DNA of 64,000 nt. It comes from JAFDZW01 sp964404255. Lineage in GTDB: Bacteria; Bacteroidota; Ignavibacteria; Palsa-1295. Below the pieces are notes generated by a model, which worked only from the letters and a program-made list of their open reading frames with translations, had not been told where the DNA came from and made no database searches. The position numbers and the translations under genes are program-made. Location: positions 82,427 to 146,426 of the forward strand of contig CAYOJJ010000007.1 in NCBI GenBank assembly GCA_964404255.1, read 5' to 3'. This document shows positions 1-9,516 of this stretch, piece after piece (the stretch's first letter is position 1; each line of letters starts with the position of its first letter).

Positions 1-1115
1 TCATGGGTACCTTCATAGGTCTTTACCGATTCAAGATTTGCCATGTGACGCATAATAGGGTATTCGCCGAGAATGCCATTCGCGCCATGAATATCGCGGG
101 CTACACGAGCTATATCGAGGGCCATTGCAACATTATTACGTTTTGCCATCGAGACGTGCTGTGGTTTCAGTTTTCCTTCGTTCTTTAACTGGCCAAGACG
201 GAAAGAAAGTAATTGCGCTTTCGTGATCTCGGTAAGCATATCGGCAAGTTTTGCCTGGACTAATTGGAATCCGCCAAGAGGACGGCCGAATTGAATTCGG
301 CTTTTTGCATAGTCTACCGAACTTTCATAGCAAGCGATCGCAGCGCCGATCGCACCCCAGGAAATACCATACCGGGCTTGAGTAAGACAGCCGAGCGGGC
401 CTTTGAGACCCTGAACATTCGGAAGCATATTTTCATCGGGTACAAAGACATCCTGAAATACCAGTTCGCTCGTGATGCTGGCACGAAGCGAATATTTACC
501 TTTCATCTCAGGGGCAGTAAAGCCCTTCATACCTTTTTCGACAAGAAAGCCGCGGATCGACTTCGGATCATCGGAATCTACTTTCGCCCAGACAACGGCC
601 ACATCGGAGATAGTGCCGTTGGTGATCCACATTTTTGCGCCGTTGAGGATATAACCGCCATCGACTTTATTGGCACGGGTGATCATGCCAGCCGGGTTCG
701 AGCCATGATCGGGCTCAGTAAGACCAAAGCAGCCGATGGCCTGAGCGCTCGCTAACTTTGGCAGCCATTTCATGCGCTGCTCCTCGGAGCCATACGCATA
801 GATGGGGTACATAACAAGCGAACTCTGAACACTTGTAAAGGAGCGGATGGAGGAATCGCCGCGCTCGAGCTCGAGATTTATAAGACCATAGACGATATTA
901 TCGAGCCCGGCACAACCATATTTTTCAGGTAGCGTAGGCCCGAGAATTCCTAATTCACCGATCTTTGGGATCAGATCGAGCGGAAAGGTCATCGCCTGGT
1001 TATGCTCCTCGATAATGGGAAGCACTTCGGCAACAACGAAATCCCGCACGGTATCGCGCACCATGCGCTGGTCTTCGCTCAGCAGGGAATTAAGATCGTA
1101 AAAATCGGTGTACAT
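1..1115 (-). CDS. gcdH: Glutaryl-CoA dehydrogenase, C-terminus cut by window edge
   Basis: This gene reads leftward off the window edge: 371 codons are visible from the ATG at 1115, and the family is usually about 390-400 residues, so only a short tail is missing. It is an acyl-CoA dehydrogenase fold flavoprotein that would oxidise and decarboxylate glutaryl-CoA to crotonyl-CoA in lysine/tryptophan degradation. The subfamily call rests on IRSFTSVQSSLV near residues 90-101, whose Arg-Ser pair binds the distal carboxylate in glutaryl-CoA dehydrogenases, on GCFGLTEPDHGSNP near 128-141 (FAD/substrate contact), and on TYEGTH at 366-371, where the Glu is the family's catalytic base. No Shine-Dalgarno site is evident before the start. 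It diverges from the secreted-protein array to its right. A general short-chain acyl-CoA dehydrogenase is the alternative, but the Arg-Ser motif argues against it. Confidence 0.88.
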   Translation of the reverse strand, partial: MYTDFYDLNSLLSEDQRMVRDTVRDFVVAEVLPIIEEHNQAMTFPLDLIPKIGELGILGPTLPEKYGCAGLDNIVYGLINLELERGDSSIRSFTSVQSSLVMYPIYAYGSEEQRMKWLPKLASAQAIGCFGLTEPDHGSNPAGMITRANKVDGGYILNGAKMWITNGTISDVAVVWAKVDSDDPKSIRGFLVEKGMKGFTAPEMKGKYSLRASITSELVFQDVFVPDENMLPNVQGLKGPLGCLTQARYGISWGAIGAAIACYESSVDYAKSRIQFGRPLGGFQLVQAKLADMLTEITKAQLLSFRLGQLKNEGKLKPQHVSMAKRNNVAMALDIARVARDIHGANGILGEYPIMRHMANLESVKTYEGTH

Positions 1116-1522
1116 AGCCAAAAAATCTCTATTTAACAGCCGGAAAGAACAAGCCGGGCAACAGTTTAGTCTTAGAAAAATGGTAAGGGGGTTTGTAACC
1201 TTTGGGGGTAGAGATAGTTTTATTTGCAGATAAAGGTTAAAAGGTTTAAATAGAAAGATTATCCTCCCTACATTTGGTCTCTCTTCAGGCGTTTATTTTA
1301 TCCATTTCTTACTGTATCAGACGGTTTATACGCTTCCTCTGGTCATACCTTAATATAGTGCATAAAAAATGTACCTTTTTTTATTGTAGGGTGTCTATTA
1401 ATAAAGAAGTTAATTTCAATCGTTGCTGTAACTAAGGGAATATTCCGAAGTTCTTACGACTGATTGAGTGTGTTCTGATGTATCGGAATATTTCTGGATT
1501 GTTCTTTACCCTGAAAAAAGCA
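1116..1522. other. Intergenic region between divergent genes, no gene seen
   Basis: About 400 bp separate the divergent gcdH and first array gene. No ORF with coding character was found. A weak hairpin with stem GTGCAT/ATGTAC and an A-rich loop at 1358-1374 is followed by a T run on the plus strand and could act as a terminator or leader structure, although no plus-strand gene lies upstream of it. No strict TAnnTTTG promoter was found. The next reading frame is open from an ATG at 1478, but that would place 15 non-signal residues before the signal peptide. Confidence 0.4.
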
Positions 1523-4500
1523 ATGAAAAAGGCAACTGCTACCCTTATTATTTTATTAATGGCACTCCCTGCATTTGCTCAGGGTCTGAATTCCGATGGA
1601 AAAGATTTTTATGTCGGCTATCTGTATCCATCCTATAATTCGAGTTGCAGCCGCACCGATATCTTGGGATTTTTCGGGGTATACGTTCTTATCTCCAGCT
1701 ATTATGATAATGTGGTGACGGTTTCGTATTTTGACGATAAAGGAAACGAGACTAATAAGCAATCCTATAAAGTCTTTGCCCGGCGGACGGTACAGGTGCC
1801 GATTAACCGGGCATTAATGCGAATGACGGAGCCAGGTGATGTGCCTGAGTTCAGGTCAATGCATATCACGGCGAAAAGCCCTATTAACGTGCAGTATTTT
1901 AGTACCGGAGCAAATTCCGGCGGTAGTTATCTTGCTATTCCTACTAATGCCCTTGGTAAGCAATATGTTGTCGAATCATATCATGATAATTTTGGAGGGG
2001 AGGGGGGCATTTTAAGCCACGAGAATTCGGCCGGTTATTTTATGGTCATTGCACCGTTTGATAGTACCACGGTAACTATTACTCCTTCCTCAACTACTCA
2101 GGCACCCCAGGGCCAATCTCCGCATATAGGATACCTGTGCGGCGCCGGAGCTGAGTTATCTCCTTATCCATTTACGGTGCAATTAAAGCGAGGCCAATGC
2201 TACATGCTTAAATCGAACGCTGCAAGCTCTGCTTGTGATATATCGGCCACGACGGTTATTTCGGATAAACCGGTTGCAGTAATAGCCGGTCATGAAAATG
2301 CCCTGACCGATGGCAGCGATGTCGGCACTATTCACGTAGAACAGCGGGATTTCATGATCGAGCAAATGCTTCCGGTGGAATATTGGGATACTGCCGGCTA
2401 TATTGTCATCCCCATGCTTGATTCTAAAGGAACCACGAATGGCAGAGGTGACGAAGTACGAATGTTTTTTGATAGCGGAGTCTATTCTCTTTATAACGGG
2501 CAAATCGCTGCTATTAAAAATAGTCCTTCTTTAGCCACGTTTTTGGGTGATGCCTATCCTCATGATAGTACCACCATAGCAAAGCATTATTATTCTACTA
2601 ATGGCAAAAAATTCCATATCGCGCAGTATGATCAGCGAATGCAGGGGACGGCTCCCTTTCCTTGCCCAAGTCAGATGACGATTATACCAAAATCAAGATG
2701 GAAGACATCTTATTTATGGTATGTACCTAATAATACATTTGAAATTCTACAGGGATATTATATATCGCTACTTTGCAGGGCCGTAGATTTTAACAATGAC
2801 TCGATTTTAATTAGTGTTGATGGGGGCAAACCTAGTCCGGTCAGGAAGAGCGGACTTTCACAACAACTTCAGTATAACATCCCCGATTTCCCTGATTATG
2901 TTGGAGTGGTATTAAAACTAACTTCCGCGTCGTTTTATGCTACCAATATTGCCAAGGGGCCCGATAATAAAAATAATGAGCCCTTCATGATCTATAATTA
3001 TGGCTTTCGGGCCATAGACCCCGATCGGGATTTAGGTGATTTTGATGAAGACGATCATTTCTTTTCCTATGCACTTCCAATAGGCCTTGCCGGAAGTACT
3101 GGTGACTCCACCCATTTTGAAGTGCATGTCGATACGCTATGCGGACAATGGAATGTCTGTGTGGATGTTTCCGGTAAAGACCACCCCGGTATAAAAACAC
3201 TTACTATTCTTGACGACCCCAATGGCGATTATGTCCGTCCCGGCAGAAAATTCTATAATGCAGGATTTGATCCGAAAGATGATCCGGACAATCTTCGGGA
3301 AATTGATTTGAGTGGATTAGATACTCATAAATGTGTAACAGTCATAGTACCTAATATCTTCGATAGCTCGTATGTACCTCTATATATTGTCGATTCAAAA
3401 GGCAACGATTATCTGTTAGAGCTTCGATATAAAGCTCCTTCCGTCGCATTCTCTATTTCACCCTCGAATGTCATGAATATCTATAAGGATAGTATAACAT
3501 TTCCAGTGACTGGAATCGGAGAAACGCAATGTGCAACTATTACAATTCGTAATGCAGGGGACGCCGCGAAGAACGATGGAAATATACAGATTAATACCGC
3601 CACACTATTATCCGGAAAAAATAATATTACGATTGGTGATATATCCCCGAAACTACCTCTAACTTTAAAACCAAAAAATGGCACAGGCAATGGTGACTCT
3701 GTTACTATAACTGTATGCTTTAAAGCCGTAGATACGTTATCTTATATGGATACGCTTAGAATCGATGCAGCCTGCTCAAGTATTCCCATAACAATAATAG
3801 GCCAGGGAGGTACTGGGCTAATCGAAGCTACAAATATAGATTTTGGTGCTCAGGTTGTTGGTACTACTACTTGTAATCAGCGCGTTATCATTCGTAATGT
3901 TGGGACATTACCATTTACTCTCATAGGGGATGATCTTCCGGCCACAAGTACCTTTAGGGTCGAACCGGCGAGCTTAGCAAGGCTACCGGTTACTCTTTAT
4001 CCTTTAGGGGATCCGCTTCATAGAAACAAAGATACTATTCAATTACTCTGTTGCTTTACACCAAAGATGCTCGGCACGGATTCTGTGATAGTTAATTGGG
4101 AAACGGATCTTAAAGCGCCCTATAATGGACAAGTAAAATCGTGGTCCCAATTACGTGGCTTTGGAGTGAAGCCGGGAGTTGCCTGGGACAGAAAACAACA
4201 GCTTGATACAATGGATCAACAGGACTCCTTTATCGTCCGGGTAAATCTCCTGAATATCAGTAATAAGCAAACAACTGTTACAAAGGTTTATTTTGGTGGC
4301 AGAGATCAGATTGAATACTCCTTATTTGCCAACCAGTTTAATTACTCGCCATTGGAAGGCTTCCCGATGAATTCGGGCAATACGCTATGGGTAGAATATA
4401 AATGGAAGCCGGATATAACCCGCCCGATTGGTCGAAATCCTCGTTCGGCACAATTAATTGCCACCTTTGATGATGGAACCGGGAAAAATGATTCAACAGT

Positions 4501-4807
4501 GATCTATATTACCGATTATTTCAGAGGTTTCTATGATGAAGTATCCGAAAATAGTATTTCAGGACAAGAAATCCAGGCCAGCGTTTCAGAGAATACTATT
4601 CATCTGACGCCAATTAAGATAGCAGATATACATTCTGTCACTCTCTATGATATATTAGGACGGAAGATTCAGCAATGGCCGTCAAGAATGCTGATAAACA
4701 GTGGTGATGGGGCTAGTCTGGCACTCCCTCCGTTCAGTGCCGGGACTTATATTGTCCATATAGATGGTAGTGGAATAAATACGAGTATTCCCATTCAAAT
4801 CCGGTAA
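1523..4807 (+). CDS. Secreted IgGFc-binding-like / ASH-domain protein, array 1 copy 1
   Basis: A 1,094-residue exported protein. I chose the ATG at 1523 over the one at 1478 because it begins a classic signal peptide (MKKATATLIILLMALPAFAQ). The N-terminal half, to about residue 560, resembles the bacterial IgGFc-binding N-terminal domain: a GKDFYVGY opening, VTITP near residue 190, a VIAGHENALTDGS block near 252-264 and an EQMLPVEYWD block near 280. Two ASH/choice-of-anchor D-type beta domains follow at about 640-760 and 765-900, the second carrying the LLCCFTP motif. The last ~85 residues look like a T9SS-type sorting domain (VTLYDILGRK, then SAGTYIVHI), but no PNP motif was seen at its start. 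It is paralogous to the genes at 6069 and 9517, and its C-terminal third to the gene at 4886. Adhesion or ligand binding at the cell surface is an inference only. Confidence 0.8.
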   Translation: MKKATATLIILLMALPAFAQGLNSDGKDFYVGYLYPSYNSSCSRTDILGFFGVYVLISSYYDNVVTVSYFDDKGNETNKQSYKVFARRTVQVPINRALMRMTEPGDVPEFRSMHITAKSPINVQYFSTGANSGGSYLAIPTNALGKQYVVESYHDNFGGEGGILSHENSAGYFMVIAPFDSTTVTITPSSTTQAPQGQSPHIGYLCGAGAELSPYPFTVQLKRGQCYMLKSNAASSACDISATTVISDKPVAVIAGHENALTDGSDVGTIHVEQRDFMIEQMLPVEYWDTAGYIVIPMLDSKGTTNGRGDEVRMFFDSGVYSLYNGQIAAIKNSPSLATFLGDAYPHDSTTIAKHYYSTNGKKFHIAQYDQRMQGTAPFPCPSQMTIIPKSRWKTSYLWYVPNNTFEILQGYYISLLCRAVDFNNDSILISVDGGKPSPVRKSGLSQQLQYNIPDFPDYVGVVLKLTSASFYATNIAKGPDNKNNEPFMIYNYGFRAIDPDRDLGDFDEDDHFFSYALPIGLAGSTGDSTHFEVHVDTLCGQWNVCVDVSGKDHPGIKTLTILDDPNGDYVRPGRKFYNAGFDPKDDPDNLREIDLSGLDTHKCVTVIVPNIFDSSYVPLYIVDSKGNDYLLELRYKAPSVAFSISPSNVMNIYKDSITFPVTGIGETQCATITIRNAGDAAKNDGNIQINTATLLSGKNNITIGDISPKLPLTLKPKNGTGNGDSVTITVCFKAVDTLSYMDTLRIDAACSSIPITIIGQGGTGLIEATNIDFGAQVVGTTTCNQRVIIRNVGTLPFTLIGDDLPATSTFRVEPASLARLPVTLYPLGDPLHRNKDTIQLLCCFTPKMLGTDSVIVNWETDLKAPYNGQVKSWSQLRGFGVKPGVAWDRKQQLDTMDQQDSFIVRVNLLNISNKQTTVTKVYFGGRDQIEYSLFANQFNYSPLEGFPMNSGNTLWVEYKWKPDITRPIGRNPRSAQLIATFDDGTGKNDSTVIYITDYFRGFYDEVSENSISGQEIQASVSENTIHLTPIKIADIHSVTLYDILGRKIQQWPSRMLINSGDGASLALPPFSAGTYIVHIDGSGINTSIPIQIR

Positions 4808-4885
4808 TGTGGGTTCTTAATAACTAATAATAGTTTGGACAAAACCCATTTTAATCGTTCTTATTATTATGTAATTAATCGGATA

Positions 4886-5947
4886 ATGAAAAGAGTACTA
4901 TTAATACTCCTGCTTCTTGCTGGTCGTCTGTGCGGGCAGGGTCATAGCGGTGAAGGTAAGATTATTGCTTCCGATGTTGATTTCGAATATCAGGTAGTTG
5001 GCTCAACCTCCTGTGATCCCAAAATAGTTGTACGTAATGTTGGAGATGTTCCCTTTACCCTACTGGGAGCAGATACTTCGCTTACCAGCCCATTTAAAAT
5101 ATCCGAGGCAAGTCTGGCGAGACTGCCGGTTGTTCTTTATCCCGCAGGTGATTCTGGGCATAAAGGCGGAGATACTATTGAATTGCTTTGTTGTTTTACT
5201 CCAAATAAATTAGGTCCCGACTCCTTAATTATACATTGGAGAACCGATATCCCTTCGCCTCTAAGCGATACGAATAAGTCCTGGAGTAAACTATCAGGAT
5301 TTGGTGAAGCACCTGGTATTAGCTGGTCTAAACATACCAGATCAGATACCATTAGCACTGAACTGTTTAAAATAGGACGGGTATACCTTATTAATAATTT
5401 AAATAAACAGACAACAATATCGAAGGTTTTTTTCTCCGGTCCCGATAGTGCCGAGTATCATCTTATTGCTAACCAGTATGGTTATTATCCCCTTGAAGGA
5501 TTTCCTATGAATGCAGGTGATACTATCTGGGCAGATTATAAATGGCAGCCGGATATTACAACACCTATTGGTAAGCAGCCAAGAATTGATTCTTTAATTG
5601 CTACTTTTGATAATGGTATAGGGAAGTTAGATTCGGCAATTATCGTGCTATCGGATTATTTTAAAGGAATGTATGATGTGTTTCTCTCCAACGAACAGGG
5701 AAAACCACAGATTCGAGTAATATTTAGTAAGAATGAGCTTCTTATCTCTCCATTCCCGATGCCACTTCCCTCAGCACTTAGGCTTTATGATCTTCTTGGT
5801 AGAGAAATCAGAGAATGGTCAGTATCTGCGGTCACGATTGAAGATGGGAATATTGTACTACCTCTCGGCTCTCTTTCTGCAGGCACCTATATTATTCTTT
5901 TGGAAGGTGACCATCTCCATAATAGTATTCCGGTTCAGATTTACTAA
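4886..5947 (+). CDS. Short secreted paralogue: signal peptide plus C-terminal third
   Basis: A 353-residue protein. The ATG at 4886 is preferred over the one at 4835 because it starts a signal peptide (MKRVLLILLLLAGRLCGQG). Straight after it the sequence aligns with the last ~330 residues of the neighbouring long proteins: the ASH domain with DVDFEYQVVGSTSC, then the LLCCFTP motif, the PLEGFPMNAGDTIWADYKW block, and a sorting-like end (LRLYDLLGREIREW, SAGTYIILLEG). The entire IgGFc-binding-like region is absent. Because the signal peptide joins the retained domain cleanly, this looks like a working domain-deleted paralogue rather than a decayed gene. It lies 78 bp after copy 1 and 121 bp before copy 2 on the same strand, so co-transcription is likely. 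Confidence 0.72.
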   Translation: MKRVLLILLLLAGRLCGQGHSGEGKIIASDVDFEYQVVGSTSCDPKIVVRNVGDVPFTLLGADTSLTSPFKISEASLARLPVVLYPAGDSGHKGGDTIELLCCFTPNKLGPDSLIIHWRTDIPSPLSDTNKSWSKLSGFGEAPGISWSKHTRSDTISTELFKIGRVYLINNLNKQTTISKVFFSGPDSAEYHLIANQYGYYPLEGFPMNAGDTIWADYKWQPDITTPIGKQPRIDSLIATFDNGIGKLDSAIIVLSDYFKGMYDVFLSNEQGKPQIRVIFSKNELLISPFPMPLPSALRLYDLLGREIREWSVSAVTIEDGNIVLPLGSLSAGTYIILLEGDHLHNSIPVQIY

Positions 5948-6068
5948 CGTTGGGCTATAGCAATATGTAACCTTCAGTAGCGAGGAGAGTTTTACTAATA
6001 TAGCAGCAAAGCGCTACGGAGGATTTTACACCGTGGTCTAAACGTAACTTATTATAATAAAATAATTT

Positions 6069-9000
6069 ATGGAAGCCGTAAAAAAGTTGGCGTTGGTGCT
6101 TATTGTCTTGGTCGCGGCAATTCGTACTGATGCACAGGGGCTGAATTCCGATGGCAAAGATTTTTATGTCGGATTTATATATCCGAGCTATAATTCAAAT
6201 GCTTCTAGGTCGGATGTGCTTGGCTTTTTCGGATGCTATGTTTTGGTCTCCAGTTATAATGATGGGGTAGCAACAATTTCTTACTTTGATGCTAAAGGTA
6301 ATGAAACGAATGTACAATCTTATAAGATCTTTGCTCATCGCACAATCCAGATCCCTGTAAATCGCGCAATAATGCGCATGACCGATCCCGGAGGCATTGC
6401 AGAGTTTAAGGCGATGCATATAACGTCAACAGTCCCTATTAATGTACAATATTATAGTACCGGCGCTAATTCCGGAGGAAGCTATCTTGCTATTCCAACG
6501 AGTGCCTTAGGCCAACAGTATGTTGTAGAAACGTATCATGACAATCCTGGGGGTGCAGGTGGCATATTGAGCCATGAAAGTTCAGCCGGTGGTGTACTTA
6601 TTATAGCGCCATTTGATGGGACGAATGTAGTAATCACTCCTACCTCAACGACTCTGCCTCCGCCCGGCCAGAGCGGATATCCGGGAGCATTCTGCGGACC
6701 CAATTCAACGGATGGAATAGCAGTACCTATCATGGTATCACTGCGCCGGGGGCAATGCTATATGCTGAAATCGAATGCTACAAGCGCCACCTGCGATCTT
6801 TCCGGAACATCGATCGTCAGCGATAGACCAATTGCTGTTATCGCTTCTCATGAAGACGCCCTCATTGATGGAAGTACGGTAGGGGATCATCCGTTACTCG
6901 ATGCGCGCGATTTTATGATCGAACAAATGCTTCCGGTTGAATATTGGGATACAACCGGTTACCTCACTATTCCCATGATCGATTCGAAAGGAAGTCCGGG
7001 CGGCTTAGGAGATGAAATCCGCATGTTTTACGATCAGGGAGTGTATTCAATGATTAATAACACTGGTGCTACTATTGCTAAAGATCCACCGGGTAGTATT
7101 CTTCCTTCTTCGCATATTCCGGGTGATACTATTGTAGTGCCCACTCACTATTTTTCGACCAATGGAAAGAAATTTCACGTTGCCCAATATGATAGAAGAA
7201 GCGAGGGGACAAGCGCTCCTTTTACAGCCCCGAGCCAGATGACGATTATTCCTAAGTCCTGCTGGAAATCGTCTTATTTATGGTATGTGCCTTCCAATTT
7301 ATTCCAGACCCTTCAGGTGTATTATATTACGATGATCTGCCGGACTGCCGATTTTACTAATGATTCGATTCTCCTAAGTGTAGATGGAGGAAAACCTGCT
7401 TCTATCCGCACTGCACTTGCAGTTCAGAAAACTTTTACCATTCCAGACTATCCGGGCTATAGCGGTATTATTCTGAAATTAAACTCTGCTTCATATTATG
7501 CTACTAATATCGCAAAAGGCCCGCAGAATAAAGGCGGCGTGCCTTTTATAATGTATAATTATGGATTCAGAGGTATCGACCCGGATCGCGATATCGGTGA
7601 TAACGATGAAGATGATTGCTTTTTCTCTTATGCCAATCCCGTAGGGTTTGCGGCAAAGACTGGTGAGCCAACCCAGTTTACCGTTACCGCAGATACCCTC
7701 TGTGGCCGATGGAATGTCTGCATCGATCTTAGCAGTAAGCATCATGCGGGGATAAAATCTATGATCTTATTACAAGATTCTGCTGGTGATTTTGTTAAGC
7801 CCGGACATCAGGCTGTGAACGTAGCCTTTGATTCGAAAGATGATCCGGAGGGATTGGGAGAAGTACTATTAAATGACCTGGACTCTCATAGGTGTATCAT
7901 AGTAAATGTAAAAGATATTTTTACTGATGCTTATGCACCATTATATATTCTCGATAATCACGGAAACGGATACTTAGTAGAGCTTCGGTATAATGCTCCG
8001 CAGGTGGTTCGTACCATTACTCCTGCAGGATATGGAAATATTACGGGTGATACAATTCATTTTCCCCTGACGGCTCTTGGCGAACAAGAATGTGTTACTT
8101 ATGTAATTCGTAATGCCGGAAGTGCGGTTAATGGGGATCCCTCTATACAAATATCGAATGTACGGTTGGATTCTGCCAGTACGTATTTTACAATAACCGG
8201 ACAAACACCACAGACGCCTGTTTCTTTGGCTGCCGGAGATTCGATGGTTCTGACTCTTTGCTTCATAGCGCAGGATACCGATATCCATACCAACAAACTG
8301 ATAGTAGAAACCCCTTGCTCCGATGCACCGGTCAACCTTGTTGCTCAAGCGGGAACAGGAATTATAACTGCCACCGATTTCGATTTTGGGGCGTCAGTTC
8401 TTGGATCGGTAAACTGCGATCAACGAGTGACAATCTCTAATATTGGCAATTATCCTTTCGTCTTGAATTATGCAGATTGGCCTGCTACCAGTGCATTTAA
8501 GCCTTCCGCCGGAAGCCTTGCCCGATTGCCGGTTGTTTTATATCCGCCGAATGATCCTGCCCATCGTCATCGCGATACTATCCAGATAGTCTGTTGTTTT
8601 ACACCTGCTTTACTTGGTGAGGATTCAGTATTAATACATTGGATAACCGATATAAAGCAGCCATTTACAAGTCAGATCAAATCCTATTCAACGTTACGAG
8701 GGCGTGGTATTAAGCCGGCATTGCAGTGGGATAAAGAGCAGAAAAGCGATACCATCACAAAACAGACATCGATAATAGGACGGGTATATTTGATCAATGC
8801 TGCCCTTAAACCGATTACAGTAAAGAATGTATTTTTTGCTGGCCCGGATGAGGTAGAATACCAGATATATGCAAATCAGTTTAATTACCAACCGCTCGAT
8901 GATTTTCCTATGAATCCCGGGGATACTCTTTGGGTAGAATACAAATGGCAGCCCGATGTGACACGGCTAATTGGAAGAAACCCACGATCGGTTTCACTTA

Positions 9001-9350
9001 TAGCTACCACGAATAGTATTACCGGGGAGCTCGATTCTGCTGTCATAAACATTACCGGCATTTTTGCCGATACTACAAGCACCGTGATGATCGAGCAGAT
9101 ATCGGAAGGAGAGATCCAAGCATCGATTAGAGGAAATCTTATTCATCTCGAACCGATGGAACTCTCATCCGTTCGCTCCATAGTGCTCTATGATCTCTTG
9201 GGCAGAGCCATCACACAATGGCCGCTATCTGGGTTTATTGCTAATAAGGAAGGCATCGATCTTACGTTGCCTACCGTCTCCTCAGGTGCTTACTTTATCC
9301 ATATAGAGGGAGATAAAGTAAATTCCAACGTCCCGATACAGATACGGTAA
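6069..9350 (+). CDS. Secreted IgGFc-binding-like / ASH-domain protein, array 1 copy 2
   Basis: A 1,093-residue exported protein with signal peptide MEAVKKLALVLIVLVAAIRT ending in DAQ. It shares the architecture of the gene at 1523: IgGFc-binding-like N-terminal half (DGKDFYVGFIYPSYNS, then VIASHEDALIDGS, then EQMLPVEYWDTTGYL), two ASH-like domains (from about residues 650 and 765, the latter with the VCCFTP motif), and a C-terminal sorting-like domain (IVLYDLLGRAITQW, SSGAYFIHIEG). The paralogues differ mainly in loops. A strong terminator follows at 9376, so genes 1523, 4886 and 6069 could form one transcript ending here. Function is unknown beyond likely export and surface attachment or release through a type IX-like route. 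Confidence 0.78.
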   Translation: MEAVKKLALVLIVLVAAIRTDAQGLNSDGKDFYVGFIYPSYNSNASRSDVLGFFGCYVLVSSYNDGVATISYFDAKGNETNVQSYKIFAHRTIQIPVNRAIMRMTDPGGIAEFKAMHITSTVPINVQYYSTGANSGGSYLAIPTSALGQQYVVETYHDNPGGAGGILSHESSAGGVLIIAPFDGTNVVITPTSTTLPPPGQSGYPGAFCGPNSTDGIAVPIMVSLRRGQCYMLKSNATSATCDLSGTSIVSDRPIAVIASHEDALIDGSTVGDHPLLDARDFMIEQMLPVEYWDTTGYLTIPMIDSKGSPGGLGDEIRMFYDQGVYSMINNTGATIAKDPPGSILPSSHIPGDTIVVPTHYFSTNGKKFHVAQYDRRSEGTSAPFTAPSQMTIIPKSCWKSSYLWYVPSNLFQTLQVYYITMICRTADFTNDSILLSVDGGKPASIRTALAVQKTFTIPDYPGYSGIILKLNSASYYATNIAKGPQNKGGVPFIMYNYGFRGIDPDRDIGDNDEDDCFFSYANPVGFAAKTGEPTQFTVTADTLCGRWNVCIDLSSKHHAGIKSMILLQDSAGDFVKPGHQAVNVAFDSKDDPEGLGEVLLNDLDSHRCIIVNVKDIFTDAYAPLYILDNHGNGYLVELRYNAPQVVRTITPAGYGNITGDTIHFPLTALGEQECVTYVIRNAGSAVNGDPSIQISNVRLDSASTYFTITGQTPQTPVSLAAGDSMVLTLCFIAQDTDIHTNKLIVETPCSDAPVNLVAQAGTGIITATDFDFGASVLGSVNCDQRVTISNIGNYPFVLNYADWPATSAFKPSAGSLARLPVVLYPPNDPAHRHRDTIQIVCCFTPALLGEDSVLIHWITDIKQPFTSQIKSYSTLRGRGIKPALQWDKEQKSDTITKQTSIIGRVYLINAALKPITVKNVFFAGPDEVEYQIYANQFNYQPLDDFPMNPGDTLWVEYKWQPDVTRLIGRNPRSVSLIATTNSITGELDSAVINITGIFADTTSTVMIEQISEGEIQASIRGNLIHLEPMELSSVRSIVLYDLLGRAITQWPLSGFIANKEGIDLTLPTVSSGAYFIHIEGDKVNSNVPIQIR

Positions 9351-9375
9351 TTATTCAATAATAATCGTCAGTATT

Positions 9376-9410
9376 AAAAGACTATAGTTTTACTATAGTC
9401 TTTTTTTATA
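9376..9410 (+). terminator. Rho-independent terminator after array 1 copy 2
   Basis: A 12-bp perfect stem (AAAAGACTATAG with its complement) encloses a TTTTA loop and runs into seven T's on the plus strand. It lies 26 bp after the stop at 9350. Confidence 0.85.
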
Positions 9411-9516
9411 CTATTTAGCGAGATATTGTCATTTGGGCCTTTTGTAGCCTACCGATGAGACTTTTTAATCTGCCTATGTCATATTATTAAAAATATCATA
9501 AGTCTCTACTACTACT

